Source: Candidatus Nitrosopelagicus brevis
GTDB taxonomy: Archaea > Thermoproteota > Nitrososphaeria > Nitrososphaerales > Nitrosopumilaceae
Length of the DNA: 64,000 nt
NCBI RefSeq assembly: GCF_000812185.1
Contig: NZ_CP007026.1
Span: 328,426-392,425, forward strand
Direction of reading: 5' to 3'
Positions within the stretch are counted from its first letter, which is position 1; each line of letters begins with the position of its first letter. A program made the translations under genes and the position numbers. Under the pieces are notes generated by a model, which was not told the DNA's origin, made no database searches, and was given only the letters and a program-made list of their open reading frames with translations. This document shows positions 51,179 to 60,061 of the stretch, in pieces.

Positions 51179-52434
51179 CAAAAAATATCATAAATGCAAG
51201 AGTTACTTTCAAAAAATCACCGATCCATGTACTTGAAAGATTCTCTTTGGGAGATTCAGAAAATGCTTACAAATCTTTCAAAGATCACACCGGTTTATCT
51301 GAATGTGTAATATTACAAACATGTAATCGTGTAGAAATATTTGGTTCCGGTAATAATTTTGACAGAGAAGAAATTAAAAAAACTTGGGCATCCTTATCTG
51401 GTCTAGAAGAAAATAGCTTTAATGATAATTTAGAATGGTCACAAAATTCTGATGTGTATGAACATTTATTGAAATTAACTTCTGGTTTAGATTCTATGGT
51501 TGTAGGTGAAGAACAAATTATGACACAAATAAAAGATTCAATCCAATCTGCCAAAAAACTAAAAGTTTCTGGTGAATCTCTAAACACATTATTTGATAAA
51601 GCTATTCGTGTTGGTACTAGAGTAAGAACTTCTACTGGCATAAGTAAAGGAAGTATTTCTGTTGGCTCAATGGCAGTTAAACTTGCAGAAGAAAACGTGG
51701 ATGAGATGAAATCTAAAAAAATTCTTTTAATTGGAACTGGCGAAGCTGCAACACTTGTCGCAAAATCTTTGAAAAAACGTGGATATCCATTTTTCATATC
51801 AAGTAGAACTGTTGAGCGCTCAACCTCATTTTCTAAAACGGTTGGTGGTGAACCTGTTGATTTCAATTCAATTTTAACTGGATTTGAAAATTATGATATT
51901 GTATTTGTAGCCACCACTGCACCTTACTTTTTGGTAACTTTTGAAAGAATACAAAAAGCTCTAGAAACCAAACATTCGGGCATGATGATATTGGATCTCT
52001 CTAATCCTAGGACTGTTGATGAAAAGGTTGCTGAACTTCGAGGAATAAAACTAATGAATATTGATCAAATTGCCGAAATGGTAGATAAGAATATGAGAAG
52101 TAGAATTGGTCAGAAAAACTCTGCAGAAGAAATTATTAAAGAAGAATTGCCAGTACTAGAAGCCACTATGAAAAGATTAGAAGCTGAACCTATCGTAAAA
52201 GATGTTTTCAAAAGTACTGATGCGATTAGAGTGAAGGAACTTGAAAAGGCATTTAGTATGTTAGGTGAACTAAATGACTCTCAGAAAAAAATAATTGAAG
52301 AATTAACTAAATCTGTTGCTGAAAACATAATGTCAACTCCTATGAATAATCTTAGAAAAGAGACTGAGCATGGAAATTCTGATGTTATTAATGCAGCATC
52401 AAAATTATTTAATTTTAAAAAAGAAGAGAATTAG
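51175..52434 (+). CDS. hemA: Glutamyl-tRNA reductase
   Basis: Reduces glutamyl-tRNA to glutamate-1-semialdehyde, the first committed step of tetrapyrrole synthesis. The 419 residues from the ATG at 51175 (a TTG at 51169 is possible) show the catalytic Cys in VILQTCNRVEIFGSG, SGLDSMVVGEEQIMTQIKDS, SVGSMAVKLAEE, the NADPH site ILLIGTGEAATLVAKSL and a C-terminal dimerisation helix. It overlaps the precorrin-2 dehydrogenase gene. Its partner HemL is encoded 16 kb upstream. Confidence 0.96.
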   Translation: MTKNIINARVTFKKSPIHVLERFSLGDSENAYKSFKDHTGLSECVILQTCNRVEIFGSGNNFDREEIKKTWASLSGLEENSFNDNLEWSQNSDVYEHLLKLTSGLDSMVVGEEQIMTQIKDSIQSAKKLKVSGESLNTLFDKAIRVGTRVRTSTGISKGSISVGSMAVKLAEENVDEMKSKKILLIGTGEAATLVAKSLKKRGYPFFISSRTVERSTSFSKTVGGEPVDFNSILTGFENYDIVFVATTAPYFLVTFERIQKALETKHSGMMILDLSNPRTVDEKVAELRGIKLMNIDQIAEMVDKNMRSRIGQKNSAEEIIKEELPVLEATMKRLEAEPIVKDVFKSTDAIRVKELEKAFSMLGELNDSQKKIIEELTKSVAENIMSTPMNNLRKETEHGNSDVINAASKLFNFKKEEN

Positions 52435-52865
52435 TGATTATATCTCATCTGATTTGATTCTTGTTTGAAACCAATTCTTTCATAAAATGGAATTAATTCT
52501 TTTTTACAATCTAAAATTGTTTTATAACAATTCATTGCTTCTGCTTTTTCTAATAATGAGACAACGAGTTTCATACCTATTCCTCTTCCTTCAAATTCCT
52601 TTGAAACAACTACATCCTCAATATGACCTACCTTGCCACCATCATGAATAAATTTTTGCTCAACAAATAATGTTGTTGAACCTACAATTTTTCCCTCAAT
52701 TTCTGCAATGTGTATTATGTGATCAGGATTACCAATAATTTTTTTCAGAATATCTAGAGCAGTCTTTCTATCAAGATTACTTGCAGGTTTTAAACTATCC
52801 AAACTTTCTAGAAAGCCATTCTCAATATCGGATTCAATTATATCTCTAATTTTAATATCTGACAT
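52431..52865 (-). CDS. GNAT acetyltransferase, GNA1-like
   Basis: A 144-residue GCN5-related N-acetyltransferase. The acetyl-CoA site is VVVSKEFEGRGIGMKLVVSL, preceded by VGHIEDVVVS and followed by CYKTILDCKKELIPFYERIG. This set of motifs (HIEDVVV, YKxILDC, FYExxGF) is specific for glucosamine-6-phosphate acetyltransferase (GNA1). The next gene on the strand upstream is a sugar nucleotidyltransferase 13 bp away, so the pair may belong to UDP-sugar synthesis. Substrate not proven. Confidence 0.82.
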   Translation of the reverse strand: MSDIKIRDIIESDIENGFLESLDSLKPASNLDRKTALDILKKIIGNPDHIIHIAEIEGKIVGSTTLFVEQKFIHDGGKVGHIEDVVVSKEFEGRGIGMKLVVSLLEKAEAMNCYKTILDCKKELIPFYERIGFKQESNQMRYNH

Positions 52866-52877
52866 TTTTACATCACT

Positions 52878-53567
52878 CTACTTTTTACTATATTCTTCAT
52901 TTGTTTTTTCATAGGTTTCTTTATCTCCTATGTCGATAAATCCTTTCTTGGAAATCACACTTCCTACTTTCTTTTTCTTTGCAAGTGTTTTTCGTATTAC
53001 ATCATCCATCCCATATTGTCTGTTTTTTGGAATTAATTGGAATACTTCTGGTTCCATAACATAACAACCAATGTTAATTTTTGCTGAATATTCTGGTTTT
53101 TCATCCCATGAAGTCACTTTACCATTATTTTTTGTATTAATTACACCATATTTCAAATTAAATTTGTAATCATACAGGCTCATAGTAATATTCGATTTTG
53201 ATTTTTTATGATATGATATCATATTTCTCAAACTAAAATTATAGATTGAATCGCCATACAGACAAACAAATGTATCATCAATAAATTTTTCAGCAGTTTT
53301 TAGCTGACCTGCTGTTGCAAGTGGTTTGCTTGAAATAGCATATTCAATTTTCATACCAAATTTACTTCCGTCACCAAAATAATTTTCAATTTTCTTTCGC
53401 AAGTAACTAACACAAACTACAATTTCTTTTATTCCATTTTTCTTCAGCCATTCTATTTCATATTCTAAAATTGGTTTTCCACCTAGTGGAAGCATTGGTT
53501 TTGGAAGTGTTTTTGTGTACGGTCTAAGTCTAGTACCAAGTCCTCCTGCTAAAATTACTGCCTTCAT
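52878..53567 (-). CDS. Sugar-phosphate nucleotidyltransferase
   Basis: A 229-residue NTP transferase. The signature AVILAGGLGTRLRPYTKTLP and KPMLPLGGKPILEYEIEWLK opens the protein, with VCLYGDSIYNFSL for the metal-binding Asp and a final IDIGDKETYEKTNEEY. It is of the single-domain class that makes NDP-mannose or NDP-glucose; no left-handed helix domain follows. Together with the GNA1-like gene it probably serves cell-surface sugar synthesis. Confidence 0.9.
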   Translation of the reverse strand: MKAVILAGGLGTRLRPYTKTLPKPMLPLGGKPILEYEIEWLKKNGIKEIVVCVSYLRKKIENYFGDGSKFGMKIEYAISSKPLATAGQLKTAEKFIDDTFVCLYGDSIYNFSLRNMISYHKKSKSNITMSLYDYKFNLKYGVINTKNNGKVTSWDEKPEYSAKINIGCYVMEPEVFQLIPKNRQYGMDDVIRKTLAKKKKVGSVISKKGFIDIGDKETYEKTNEEYSKK

Positions 53568-53622
53568 GAGTTTGTATGCACTTTTGAGTTCTATTTATGT
53601 CCAATTACACAATGTTTACTGT

Positions 53623-54900
53623 TCATTGTATCATCTTGATCTTCTTTACAACTTCTGTAGGAGTTGCACCAAATACTATGATCATTGGTTCTTTACCAAA
53701 ATCACCTTTATGATAAATTATATCTGGAGTATCTGATTTCAAACAACTAGAAATCCCCCATGATATTGAAGAATTTTCTTTTAATTTTGAATTTTTAGAT
53801 TCATCTTTTCTATTATAACTCAAAACTAACATTTTGTGTTTTTTTGCGTTAGTAATTATTTTTGGTTCATATTTTATGTTAATAGCTGAACGAATGTTGG
53901 AAAATTTTTTTGATACTTCGATTACCGCTGTTGCAACATGTTGTGAACCCCCAAAAACTAATTCTCCTGCTTGAACAACATTATTTCCAGATTTAACTAG
54001 TCTTCCAGATATACCTAAAACATTTTTCACAGTTTTTGGTTTATTTTTTGAAAAAACAAAATTTGTTTGACATTCAGGAATTAATTTTGATACATTCTTA
54101 ATATTTTGAAAATCTATTATTGAATGTGATAATTCTTTTTGAATCTGTGGAACTTCTTTATGAGTTATCTTAACACCCTTTCCTAAATTTTTAGATTTTT
54201 TTATTGACTGATAGACATACTCTTTTGCGATAATTGTTGCTTCATAAATTGATTTTTTACTAGCAAGTGATGCAGTTATTGATGCTGAATAATTACAGCC
54301 GCTTCCATGATTTATTATTTTGATTTTTTTGCCCTTCAAAATGTAATTGTTACCGGCTTCCATCACAAAATCTTCGATCTCATTTTTAGATTCTCTAAAT
54401 CCAGTTATTATGACATTTTTTGCACCTAATCTTTGTATTTCTTTGGCAGCATCTTCCATCTTACTATATCCTGAAAGAATTTTAGCTTCTTTCTTGTTAG
54501 GTGTAATTATAGTAGCTAACGGTATTATCATTTTTTTATAATCACTTAATGCAGATTTTTTTAGTAAAATTTTTTTTGTAGTTGATTCAATTATCGGGTC
54601 AACAATAATTGGACATTTTTGATTTTTGATTACTGTGTTTATTGTTTTGATAATTGAGGCATCATACACCATTCCAATTTTAATTGCGTCAATTTGAAAA
54701 TCTGTTAAGATAGATTCTAACTGTGATTTGATGTTTTTTGCAGAAATTGGCATAATTTCTGAAATTTTCTTTGTATTTTGGCTGGTGATTGCAGTAATTA
54801 CTGTAAATCCATAAACATTATGATTTTCAAATGTTTTGATATCACTCTGAATTCCTGCTCCTGATGATGGGTCTGAACCTCCAATCGAAAGAACATTCAT
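53623..54900 (-). CDS. thiDN: HMP-(phosphate) kinase fused to ThiN thiamin-phosphate synthase
   Basis: A 425-residue bifunctional enzyme. The ThiD ribokinase-fold domain (about 1-255) has LSIGGSDPSSGAGIQSDIKT, then VDPIIESTTKKILLKKSALS and a late HGSGCNYSASITASLASKKS nucleotide-site motif. The C-terminal 170 residues are ThiN-like: VVQAGELVFGGSQHVATAVI and IRSAINIKYEPKIITNAKK. ThiN makes thiamin phosphate in archaea lacking ThiE. It is divergent from thiC across 52 bp that holds an inverted repeat. Confidence 0.93.
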   Translation of the reverse strand: MNVLSIGGSDPSSGAGIQSDIKTFENHNVYGFTVITAITSQNTKKISEIMPISAKNIKSQLESILTDFQIDAIKIGMVYDASIIKTINTVIKNQKCPIIVDPIIESTTKKILLKKSALSDYKKMIIPLATIITPNKKEAKILSGYSKMEDAAKEIQRLGAKNVIITGFRESKNEIEDFVMEAGNNYILKGKKIKIINHGSGCNYSASITASLASKKSIYEATIIAKEYVYQSIKKSKNLGKGVKITHKEVPQIQKELSHSIIDFQNIKNVSKLIPECQTNFVFSKNKPKTVKNVLGISGRLVKSGNNVVQAGELVFGGSQHVATAVIEVSKKFSNIRSAINIKYEPKIITNAKKHKMLVLSYNRKDESKNSKLKENSSISWGISSCLKSDTPDIIYHKGDFGKEPMIIVFGATPTEVVKKIKMIQ

Positions 54901-54904
54901 GATG

Positions 54905-54921
54905 ATCGTAAAATATACGAT
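54905..54921. promoter_or_regulatory. Inverted repeat in thiD/thiC divergent promoter
   Basis: Perfect inverted repeat ATCGTA-AAATA-TACGAT (6-bp arms, 5-nt spacer) four bases upstream of the thiDN start (54900) and 32 bases from thiC. It lies where a repressor would block both genes, next to a TTTAAAT (about 54924-54930) that could be the TATA box of thiC. Archaeal ThiR regulators, which carry a ThiN ligand domain with an HTH, bind palindromes near thiamin genes; whether this is such a site is unproven. Confidence 0.45.
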
Positions 54922-54952
54922 TGTTTAAATCCACCATTTGACAATTTGAAAT

Positions 54953-56281
54953 ATGGCAACTCAAATGACTTCTGCACGTAGAGGTGTGGCTACTGATGAA
55001 ATGAAACAGATAGCAAAAGACGAAGACGTTACGCTTGATTGGTTAATTCCTAAAATTGCCAGTGGCTCAATAATCATACCAAGTAACAATGTACGTAAAG
55101 AAAAAATCCATAATGTTGCAATTGGTAAAGGTACCAAAACTAAAGTCAATGTGAATATTGGTACTTCCACTTTGAATGTCAACATTGATGAAGAAATTGA
55201 AAAAGCCAAAGTTGCAGTAAAATATCATGCAGATACAATTATGGATTTGAGTGATGGTGGTGATGTTGGAATTGTTAGAAGAAAGCTTTTGGAAGCAGCA
55301 CCAATTACTTTTGGAACTGTTCCAATTTATGAAGCATACAATTTTGGAGTTGAGAAACACAAAAACCCGTTAGATATAACCGAAGACGACTTTCTTAAAG
55401 CATTTGAAAATAACATTAAAGACGGTGTTGACTATACAACAATTCATTCTGGAATAACAAAAGAAATTGCAAAAAGAATACTAAAAGTTGAACGTTACGC
55501 GGGAGTTGTTAGTAAAGGTGGAACAATTACTGCTGCATGGATGTTAAAATATGATAAAGAAAATCCTTACATTACTCATTATGACTATATGATGGAATTA
55601 GCTCAAAAATATGATGTAACCTTTAGTTTGGGTGATGCATTAAGACCTGGTTCAATTCTTGATTCACACGATGAACTACAAGTTCAAGAAATGATCAACA
55701 TTTCAAGATTAGCTAAAAGAGCAAATGAAAAAGATGTTCAAGTTATGATTGAAGGTCCTGGACATGTTCCATTAAATGAAGTTGCAGCAAATGTAAGATT
55801 GGCAAAATCACTGATTGGAGATGTCCCTTACTATGTTTTGGGACCTTTAGTGACTGATATTGCATCTGGACATGACCACATCGCAAGTGCTATTGGCGCT
55901 GCAGTTTCTGCTAGTGAGGGAGTTGATCTTTTGTGTTATCTAACTCCGTCTGAACATCTTGCTTTACCTAATGCTGAGGAAGTTAAAGCAGGTCTAATTG
56001 CATATCGTATAGCTGCTCATGCAGGTGATTTAGTAAAACTTAGAGAAAAATCCATCAAATGGGATATGAAAATGACTGAAGCTAGAAGAACTTTGGATTG
56101 GGAAAAACAATTAGCGTTATCAATTGATCCTGAAAATGCTGCTAAAATTCATGGAAGAACTGGTCAACACCCTGGAAACAATGTGCCTTGCACAATGTGT
56201 GGCGGCGCATGTGTTTACCTAATGTTGCCTCAACAAAGAAAGTATGAAAAAGCTCCTGAAAAATTAGAACAATCTAGTTAG
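54953..56281 (+). CDS. thiC: Phosphomethylpyrimidine synthase
   Basis: Radical-SAM-type enzyme that rearranges aminoimidazole ribotide to HMP phosphate. The 442 residues show TVPIYEAYNFGVEKHKNPLD, DYTTIHSGITKEIAKRILKV, SLGDALRPGSILDSHDELQ, MIEGPGHVPLNEV, PLVTDIASGHDHIASAIGAA and the C-terminal cluster motif NVPCTMCGGACVYLML with three Cys. The cysteine spacing is Cx2Cx3C, one residue shorter than the Cx2Cx4C of the E. coli enzyme; archaeal forms vary here. Convergent with the NUDIX gene (18-bp overlap). Confidence 0.96.
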   Translation: MATQMTSARRGVATDEMKQIAKDEDVTLDWLIPKIASGSIIIPSNNVRKEKIHNVAIGKGTKTKVNVNIGTSTLNVNIDEEIEKAKVAVKYHADTIMDLSDGGDVGIVRRKLLEAAPITFGTVPIYEAYNFGVEKHKNPLDITEDDFLKAFENNIKDGVDYTTIHSGITKEIAKRILKVERYAGVVSKGGTITAAWMLKYDKENPYITHYDYMMELAQKYDVTFSLGDALRPGSILDSHDELQVQEMINISRLAKRANEKDVQVMIEGPGHVPLNEVAANVRLAKSLIGDVPYYVLGPLVTDIASGHDHIASAIGAAVSASEGVDLLCYLTPSEHLALPNAEEVKAGLIAYRIAAHAGDLVKLREKSIKWDMKMTEARRTLDWEKQLALSIDPENAAKIHGRTGQHPGNNVPCTMCGGACVYLMLPQQRKYEKAPEKLEQSS

Positions 56282-56668
56282 CACTTTCTCAAGACTTGGT
56301 ACTGTTGTAAAATCATTAATTGCTTCAACATCAATCCATTGTGCATCTGAATTTTCCCAATTCAACTTAATCTCTTTATGATTACAAGAAAATAGAAATG
56401 GATAAACTTCCCATTGATGATTTTCATATTGTGGGGATTCAATCATGATTACGTCTCCTTCCTTAACCAATTTTACCTCTGATTTTTTCATTCCAACCTC
56501 TTCAAATATTTCAATTATTGCACGGTTGAGTGGTTTTTCATCATTTTCTATAATCCCACTAATTCCTGCCCAAAGATTTTTCATAGTTTTTACTTTCTGA
56601 CTCCTCTTTAAGAGTAAAATTTTTCCTGAATTTGTTAAAAATGTAGTAACAATTTTTGTCTTATGCAT
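56264..56668 (-). CDS. NUDIX hydrolase
   Basis: A 134-residue NUDIX-fold protein. The NUDIX box is recognisable but not perfect: GIIENDEKPLNRAIIEIFEE then VGMKKSEV, matching Gx5Ex7REUxEEx with Ala-Ile-Ile in place of the canonical REU. That loss of Arg may alter metal binding. N-terminal strands are IVTTFLTNSGKILLLKRSQK. The substrate is likely a nucleoside or other diphosphate. It follows tyrA by one overlapping base, so it is the last gene of the aroC-CM/AT-tyrA operon. Confidence 0.8.
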   Translation of the reverse strand: MHKTKIVTTFLTNSGKILLLKRSQKVKTMKNLWAGISGIIENDEKPLNRAIIEIFEEVGMKKSEVKLVKEGDVIMIESPQYENHQWEVYPFLFSCNHKEIKLNWENSDAQWIDVEAINDFTTVPSLEKVLTRLF

Positions 56669-57519
56669 TATTTATCAATTGTATTGACCATCTTTGTTAA
56701 TTTCTTGTAGGACTTTTCTAGGTCAACATTTTGAGAAATTTTTTCTTTATTCGTATTGATGTAATCAATAATCTCCTCACCTTTTCCTTCTTGAGCAGAT
56801 GCTAACAATCTTCCTACATCCTTCCAGAATTCTTCTGCAACTTTTCTAATTTCTGGATTTGATATTATAGTTTCAATTAATTCTGGTGATTCTGTCATTA
56901 TACTTTCTGCTAATATCTTCTGAGCTTTGAATGTTGTTCCAGCCATTTTTTCAGTAAGTGATATCTTATCATCTTTTGCTAAAATATTTGCAAATGCAAT
57001 ATTGATTAAATGAGTTAATCCTAGAATCATTGCAATTTTTTTATCATGTTCTGTTGAGTCTATTGTGACAAAATTACCATCTGGGAACAGAGTTTTTGCA
57101 ACATTTAGTTCCTTTTTTCCATCCTTAATTGGTATTAAAACGATATTATGATTTTTTAGATTTTTTGCACCTGGACCAAACATTGGATGTATGCAAATTG
57201 GTGAAACCTTTGCAGGAATTTTTCCTAATGCTGTTGCTGTTTTTGATTTTTGGGAAGTAATGTCTATGAGATATGATTCTCTTTTCATCTCTTTTGCAAT
57301 TAATCTGATTATTTCTGGTGTTTTCTTAGTTGGTGTTGATAATAAAACATAATCAACATTCAAAATTGCACTAATGAGTGATTGTGCTTTTTTAATATTT
57401 TTTGCAACTGGATTTGTATTATCAAAACCGGTAACCTCGAATCCTTTTTTTGAAAAATACTCTGAGAACCATTTACCCATTGCTCCTCCCGCACCAATTA
57501 TTGCAATTGTCTTAGCCAT
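56668..57519 (-). CDS. tyrA: Prephenate dehydrogenase
   Basis: NAD(P)-dependent enzyme for tyrosine synthesis. The 283-residue protein has the Rossmann motif IAIIGAGGAMGKWFSEYFSK, then VLLSTPTKKTPEIIRLIAKE, SPICIHPMFGPGAKNLKNHN and GLTHLINIAFANILAKDD. The HPMFGP motif marks the family. It follows the chorismate mutase/aminotransferase fusion by 7 bp, matching its pathway order. Confidence 0.93.
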   Translation of the reverse strand: MAKTIAIIGAGGAMGKWFSEYFSKKGFEVTGFDNTNPVAKNIKKAQSLISAILNVDYVLLSTPTKKTPEIIRLIAKEMKRESYLIDITSQKSKTATALGKIPAKVSPICIHPMFGPGAKNLKNHNIVLIPIKDGKKELNVAKTLFPDGNFVTIDSTEHDKKIAMILGLTHLINIAFANILAKDDKISLTEKMAGTTFKAQKILAESIMTESPELIETIISNPEIRKVAEEFWKDVGRLLASAQEGKGEEIIDYINTNKEKISQNVDLEKSYKKLTKMVNTIDK

Positions 57520-57526
57520 TCTAGAT

Positions 57527-58888
57527 CTATAACCTTGTTTTTATTATATCCATGCCTTCAATTAGTGTTTTTATGTCCAAACATGCAGATATTCTAAAAA
57601 ATTCATTATAATCTCCAAATCCTATTCCTGGTGCTATGGCGACCCCATGATTTAGTAATTCTTCTGATAAATCTGATGTATTGATTGGGTTCTTAGTACG
57701 TGCAAAAATGTACATTGCGCCATCAGGTTTTACAAACTCTAATTCCATTTCTTTGCATATTTCTTCTAATTTTGTTAATCTTTCATTCATAATTTCTGTA
57801 TTTTTTGTTACATCATCACCTAATGAATTCATGGCTGTATACTGAATTGGCTCTGAAACATTTGTTAAACAAAGTGCTTGCAATTTTGTTAATTTCTCGA
57901 TAATATCTTTACTAGACACCAGATAACCAATTCTATAACCTGTCATGGAATGTGATTTTGAAAAAGATTGTGTGACAATTGATTTTTCATAATTATATGA
58001 TAAAATACTGCTCCATTCTCCATTCGAATAATTACTGTAAATCTCATCACTTAGAATATACAGATTATTTTCTTTAGCAATATTGACAATCTGATCTTGT
58101 AATGTTTTAGGTAAAATTTTTCCAGTAGGATTATTTGGATAATTGAGAACAATCATCTTTGTATTTTCGTTAATACATGATGAAATTTCATCAAGATCTG
58201 GTTCCCATTTGTTTTCTAATTTTGTTTTAATACTTCTTACTTTGATACCTGAATTTATTGCACATTGTCTATATGCTGGCCATGCAGGCTCAATGACTAT
58301 AATTTCATCACTTGGATCTAACAATGTTGTAATTGCAAGAAAAACACCAAATCTGGCACCTGGTGTAACCATGACATTTTCCAAATTCACTCCTGCGTCA
58401 AAATTATTATTTGCAAATTCTGCCAATTTTGTTCTGAATTCGGGTAATCCTTTTGCTGGACCATATTTTCCAAATCCTTTATCATACACTTCTGATAATG
58501 ATTTCTTCACATTTAATGGAGGTTGAAAATCTGGTTCTCCTACTTCTAAGTGAATAATTTTCTTACCCTGTTGTTCTAGCTCTTTTGCTTTAAGAAAAAT
58601 TGCTAAATGTGTGTTTGATGTTGAAGATTGAACCTTAATTGATTCATTTAGTAAAAAATTTAAAAATTTTAATGCAGTATTTGAATCAAAATTAATTTCC
58701 TGACATGTTTTTTTTACTAATTCTCTGAGCTCATCTTCTCTTGATTCGTTAGAAACACTCATGCCTTGTTGATTTTTTATTTTGCCAATTTCTTGTGCAA
58801 TCTCTGTTCTTGTTTTTAATAGAGATAACATTTCAATTGTAATTACTTCTATTTTTTTTCTTAATTCTTCTATTTCAGTCATTTTCAC
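57527..58888 (-). CDS. Chorismate mutase fused to class I aminotransferase
   Basis: A 453-residue fusion. The N-terminal AroQ-type chorismate mutase (about 1-90) reads TEIEELRKKIEVITIEMLSL and RTEIAQEIGKIKNQQGM. The aminotransferase (about 95-453) shows LEVGEPDFQPPLNVKKSLSE, GKYGPAKGLPEFRTKLAEF, LNYPNNPTGKI, and SFSKSHSMTGYRIGYLVSS with the PLP lysine. It likely makes prephenate and transaminates prephenate/phenylpyruvate. The start GTG at 58888 overlaps the aroC stop; ATG at 58882 is an alternative. Confidence 0.93.
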   Translation of the reverse strand: MKMTEIEELRKKIEVITIEMLSLLKTRTEIAQEIGKIKNQQGMSVSNESREDELRELVKKTCQEINFDSNTALKFLNFLLNESIKVQSSTSNTHLAIFLKAKELEQQGKKIIHLEVGEPDFQPPLNVKKSLSEVYDKGFGKYGPAKGLPEFRTKLAEFANNNFDAGVNLENVMVTPGARFGVFLAITTLLDPSDEIIVIEPAWPAYRQCAINSGIKVRSIKTKLENKWEPDLDEISSCINENTKMIVLNYPNNPTGKILPKTLQDQIVNIAKENNLYILSDEIYSNYSNGEWSSILSYNYEKSIVTQSFSKSHSMTGYRIGYLVSSKDIIEKLTKLQALCLTNVSEPIQYTAMNSLGDDVTKNTEIMNERLTKLEEICKEMELEFVKPDGAMYIFARTKNPINTSDLSEELLNHGVAIAPGIGFGDYNEFFRISACLDIKTLIEGMDIIKTRL

Positions 58889-59982
58889 AATGTTGGTTTT
58901 ATAGTACCACTAAGTAATGCGTGATCAGCTATTGTTAATGCAACCAACGAATCAACTACTGGTGGTGCACGTGGAACTACACATGGATCATGTCTTCCTC
59001 CTACTTGTAGTTTTATTGATTTTTTCTTTTTTATATCCACACTCTGTTGAATTTGAGAAATTGACGATGCAGGTTTGAATGCAATTCTGATTGTAATTGG
59101 CATGCCATTAGAAATACCTCCTAAAATCCCTCCTGAGTTGTTGGATTTTGTTGAAACTTTTCCTCCTTTCATTACGTATGCATCATTGTTCTCTGAACCA
59201 AATTTTTCAGAACCTGCAAAACCTGAACCAAACTCTATTCCTTTTACTGCTGGAATTGAAAAAATTGCTTTACTGATGTCTGATTCTAATGAACCAAAAA
59301 TTGGTTCACCTAAACCTACAGGTAAATTAGTGGTAATGGATTCTATTATTCCTCCTAATGAATCTCCCTTCTTTCTTGCATCTAGTATAACACTCTTCAT
59401 TTTTTGTGCTGTATTTTTTTCAGGACATCTTACCTCGTTTGTATAGATAGATCTGAATTCTTTCTTTGCTGCTGCTTTTTTCATTTTTATTTTTCCAATT
59501 TGTGTTGTGTATGAATTTGTTTCAACTCCAATTGTATCTTTTAATAATTTTCTAGCAATTGCACCGCCCATGACGTGCGTTGCAGTTAATCTACCTGAAA
59601 ATCTACCGCCGCCTCTATGATCATTGAATTTTTTATATTTCATATATGCTGGATAATCTGAATGCCCTGGGCGCATTTCAGTTCTTAATTTTTCATATGC
59701 TATTGATTTCTGATCTTTATTCCAAATCACCATTGTAATTGGAGCTCCTGTTGTGTATCCTCTGAATGTACCTGTGAGAATTTCTACAACATCTCCTTCC
59801 TTTCTCTGTGTGGATACAAGAGATTGTCCTGGTTTTCTTAAATCTAACATTTTTTGAATGTCTTTTTCTTCTAATTCCAACCCAGCAGGGCAACCATCTA
59901 AAACTGCTCCAATACATTTGCCATGACTTTCACCAAAACTAGTCAGAACTAGTCTTCTACCAATTGAATTACCGCTCAACAA
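58885..59982 (-). CDS. aroC: Chorismate synthase
   Basis: Converts EPSP to chorismate using reduced FMN. The 365-residue protein shows SFGESHGKCIGAVLDGCPAG near the start, MRPGHSDYPAYMKYKKFNDH, RGGGRFSGRLTATHVMGGAI, and the closing GRHDPCVVPRAPPVVDSLVA. It is the first gene of the minus-strand operon aroC-CM/AT-tyrA-NUDIX. The promoter lies in the 79-bp gap upstream, which also contains the opposite-strand start of the aspartate dehydrogenase gene. Confidence 0.96.
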   Translation of the reverse strand: MLSGNSIGRRLVLTSFGESHGKCIGAVLDGCPAGLELEEKDIQKMLDLRKPGQSLVSTQRKEGDVVEILTGTFRGYTTGAPITMVIWNKDQKSIAYEKLRTEMRPGHSDYPAYMKYKKFNDHRGGGRFSGRLTATHVMGGAIARKLLKDTIGVETNSYTTQIGKIKMKKAAAKKEFRSIYTNEVRCPEKNTAQKMKSVILDARKKGDSLGGIIESITTNLPVGLGEPIFGSLESDISKAIFSIPAVKGIEFGSGFAGSEKFGSENNDAYVMKGGKVSTKSNNSGGILGGISNGMPITIRIAFKPASSISQIQQSVDIKKKKSIKLQVGGRHDPCVVPRAPPVVDSLVALTIADHALLSGTIKPTL

Positions 59983-60061
59983 TCAAAGATCGTCTATGAT
60001 GCTTATAATCGTTCTACGCATAAACTTAGAGTTTATTTACAAAATTTCATTAAAAAATATC

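Noticed and set aside
51285-51866. 193-codon minus-strand frame inside hemA
   Set aside because: Antisense shadow of a conserved gene with no recognisable motif.
54901-54952. TPP riboswitch upstream of thiC
   Set aside because: Only 52 bp lie between the two divergent start codons, too short for the riboswitch, and no conserved TPP motif is seen.
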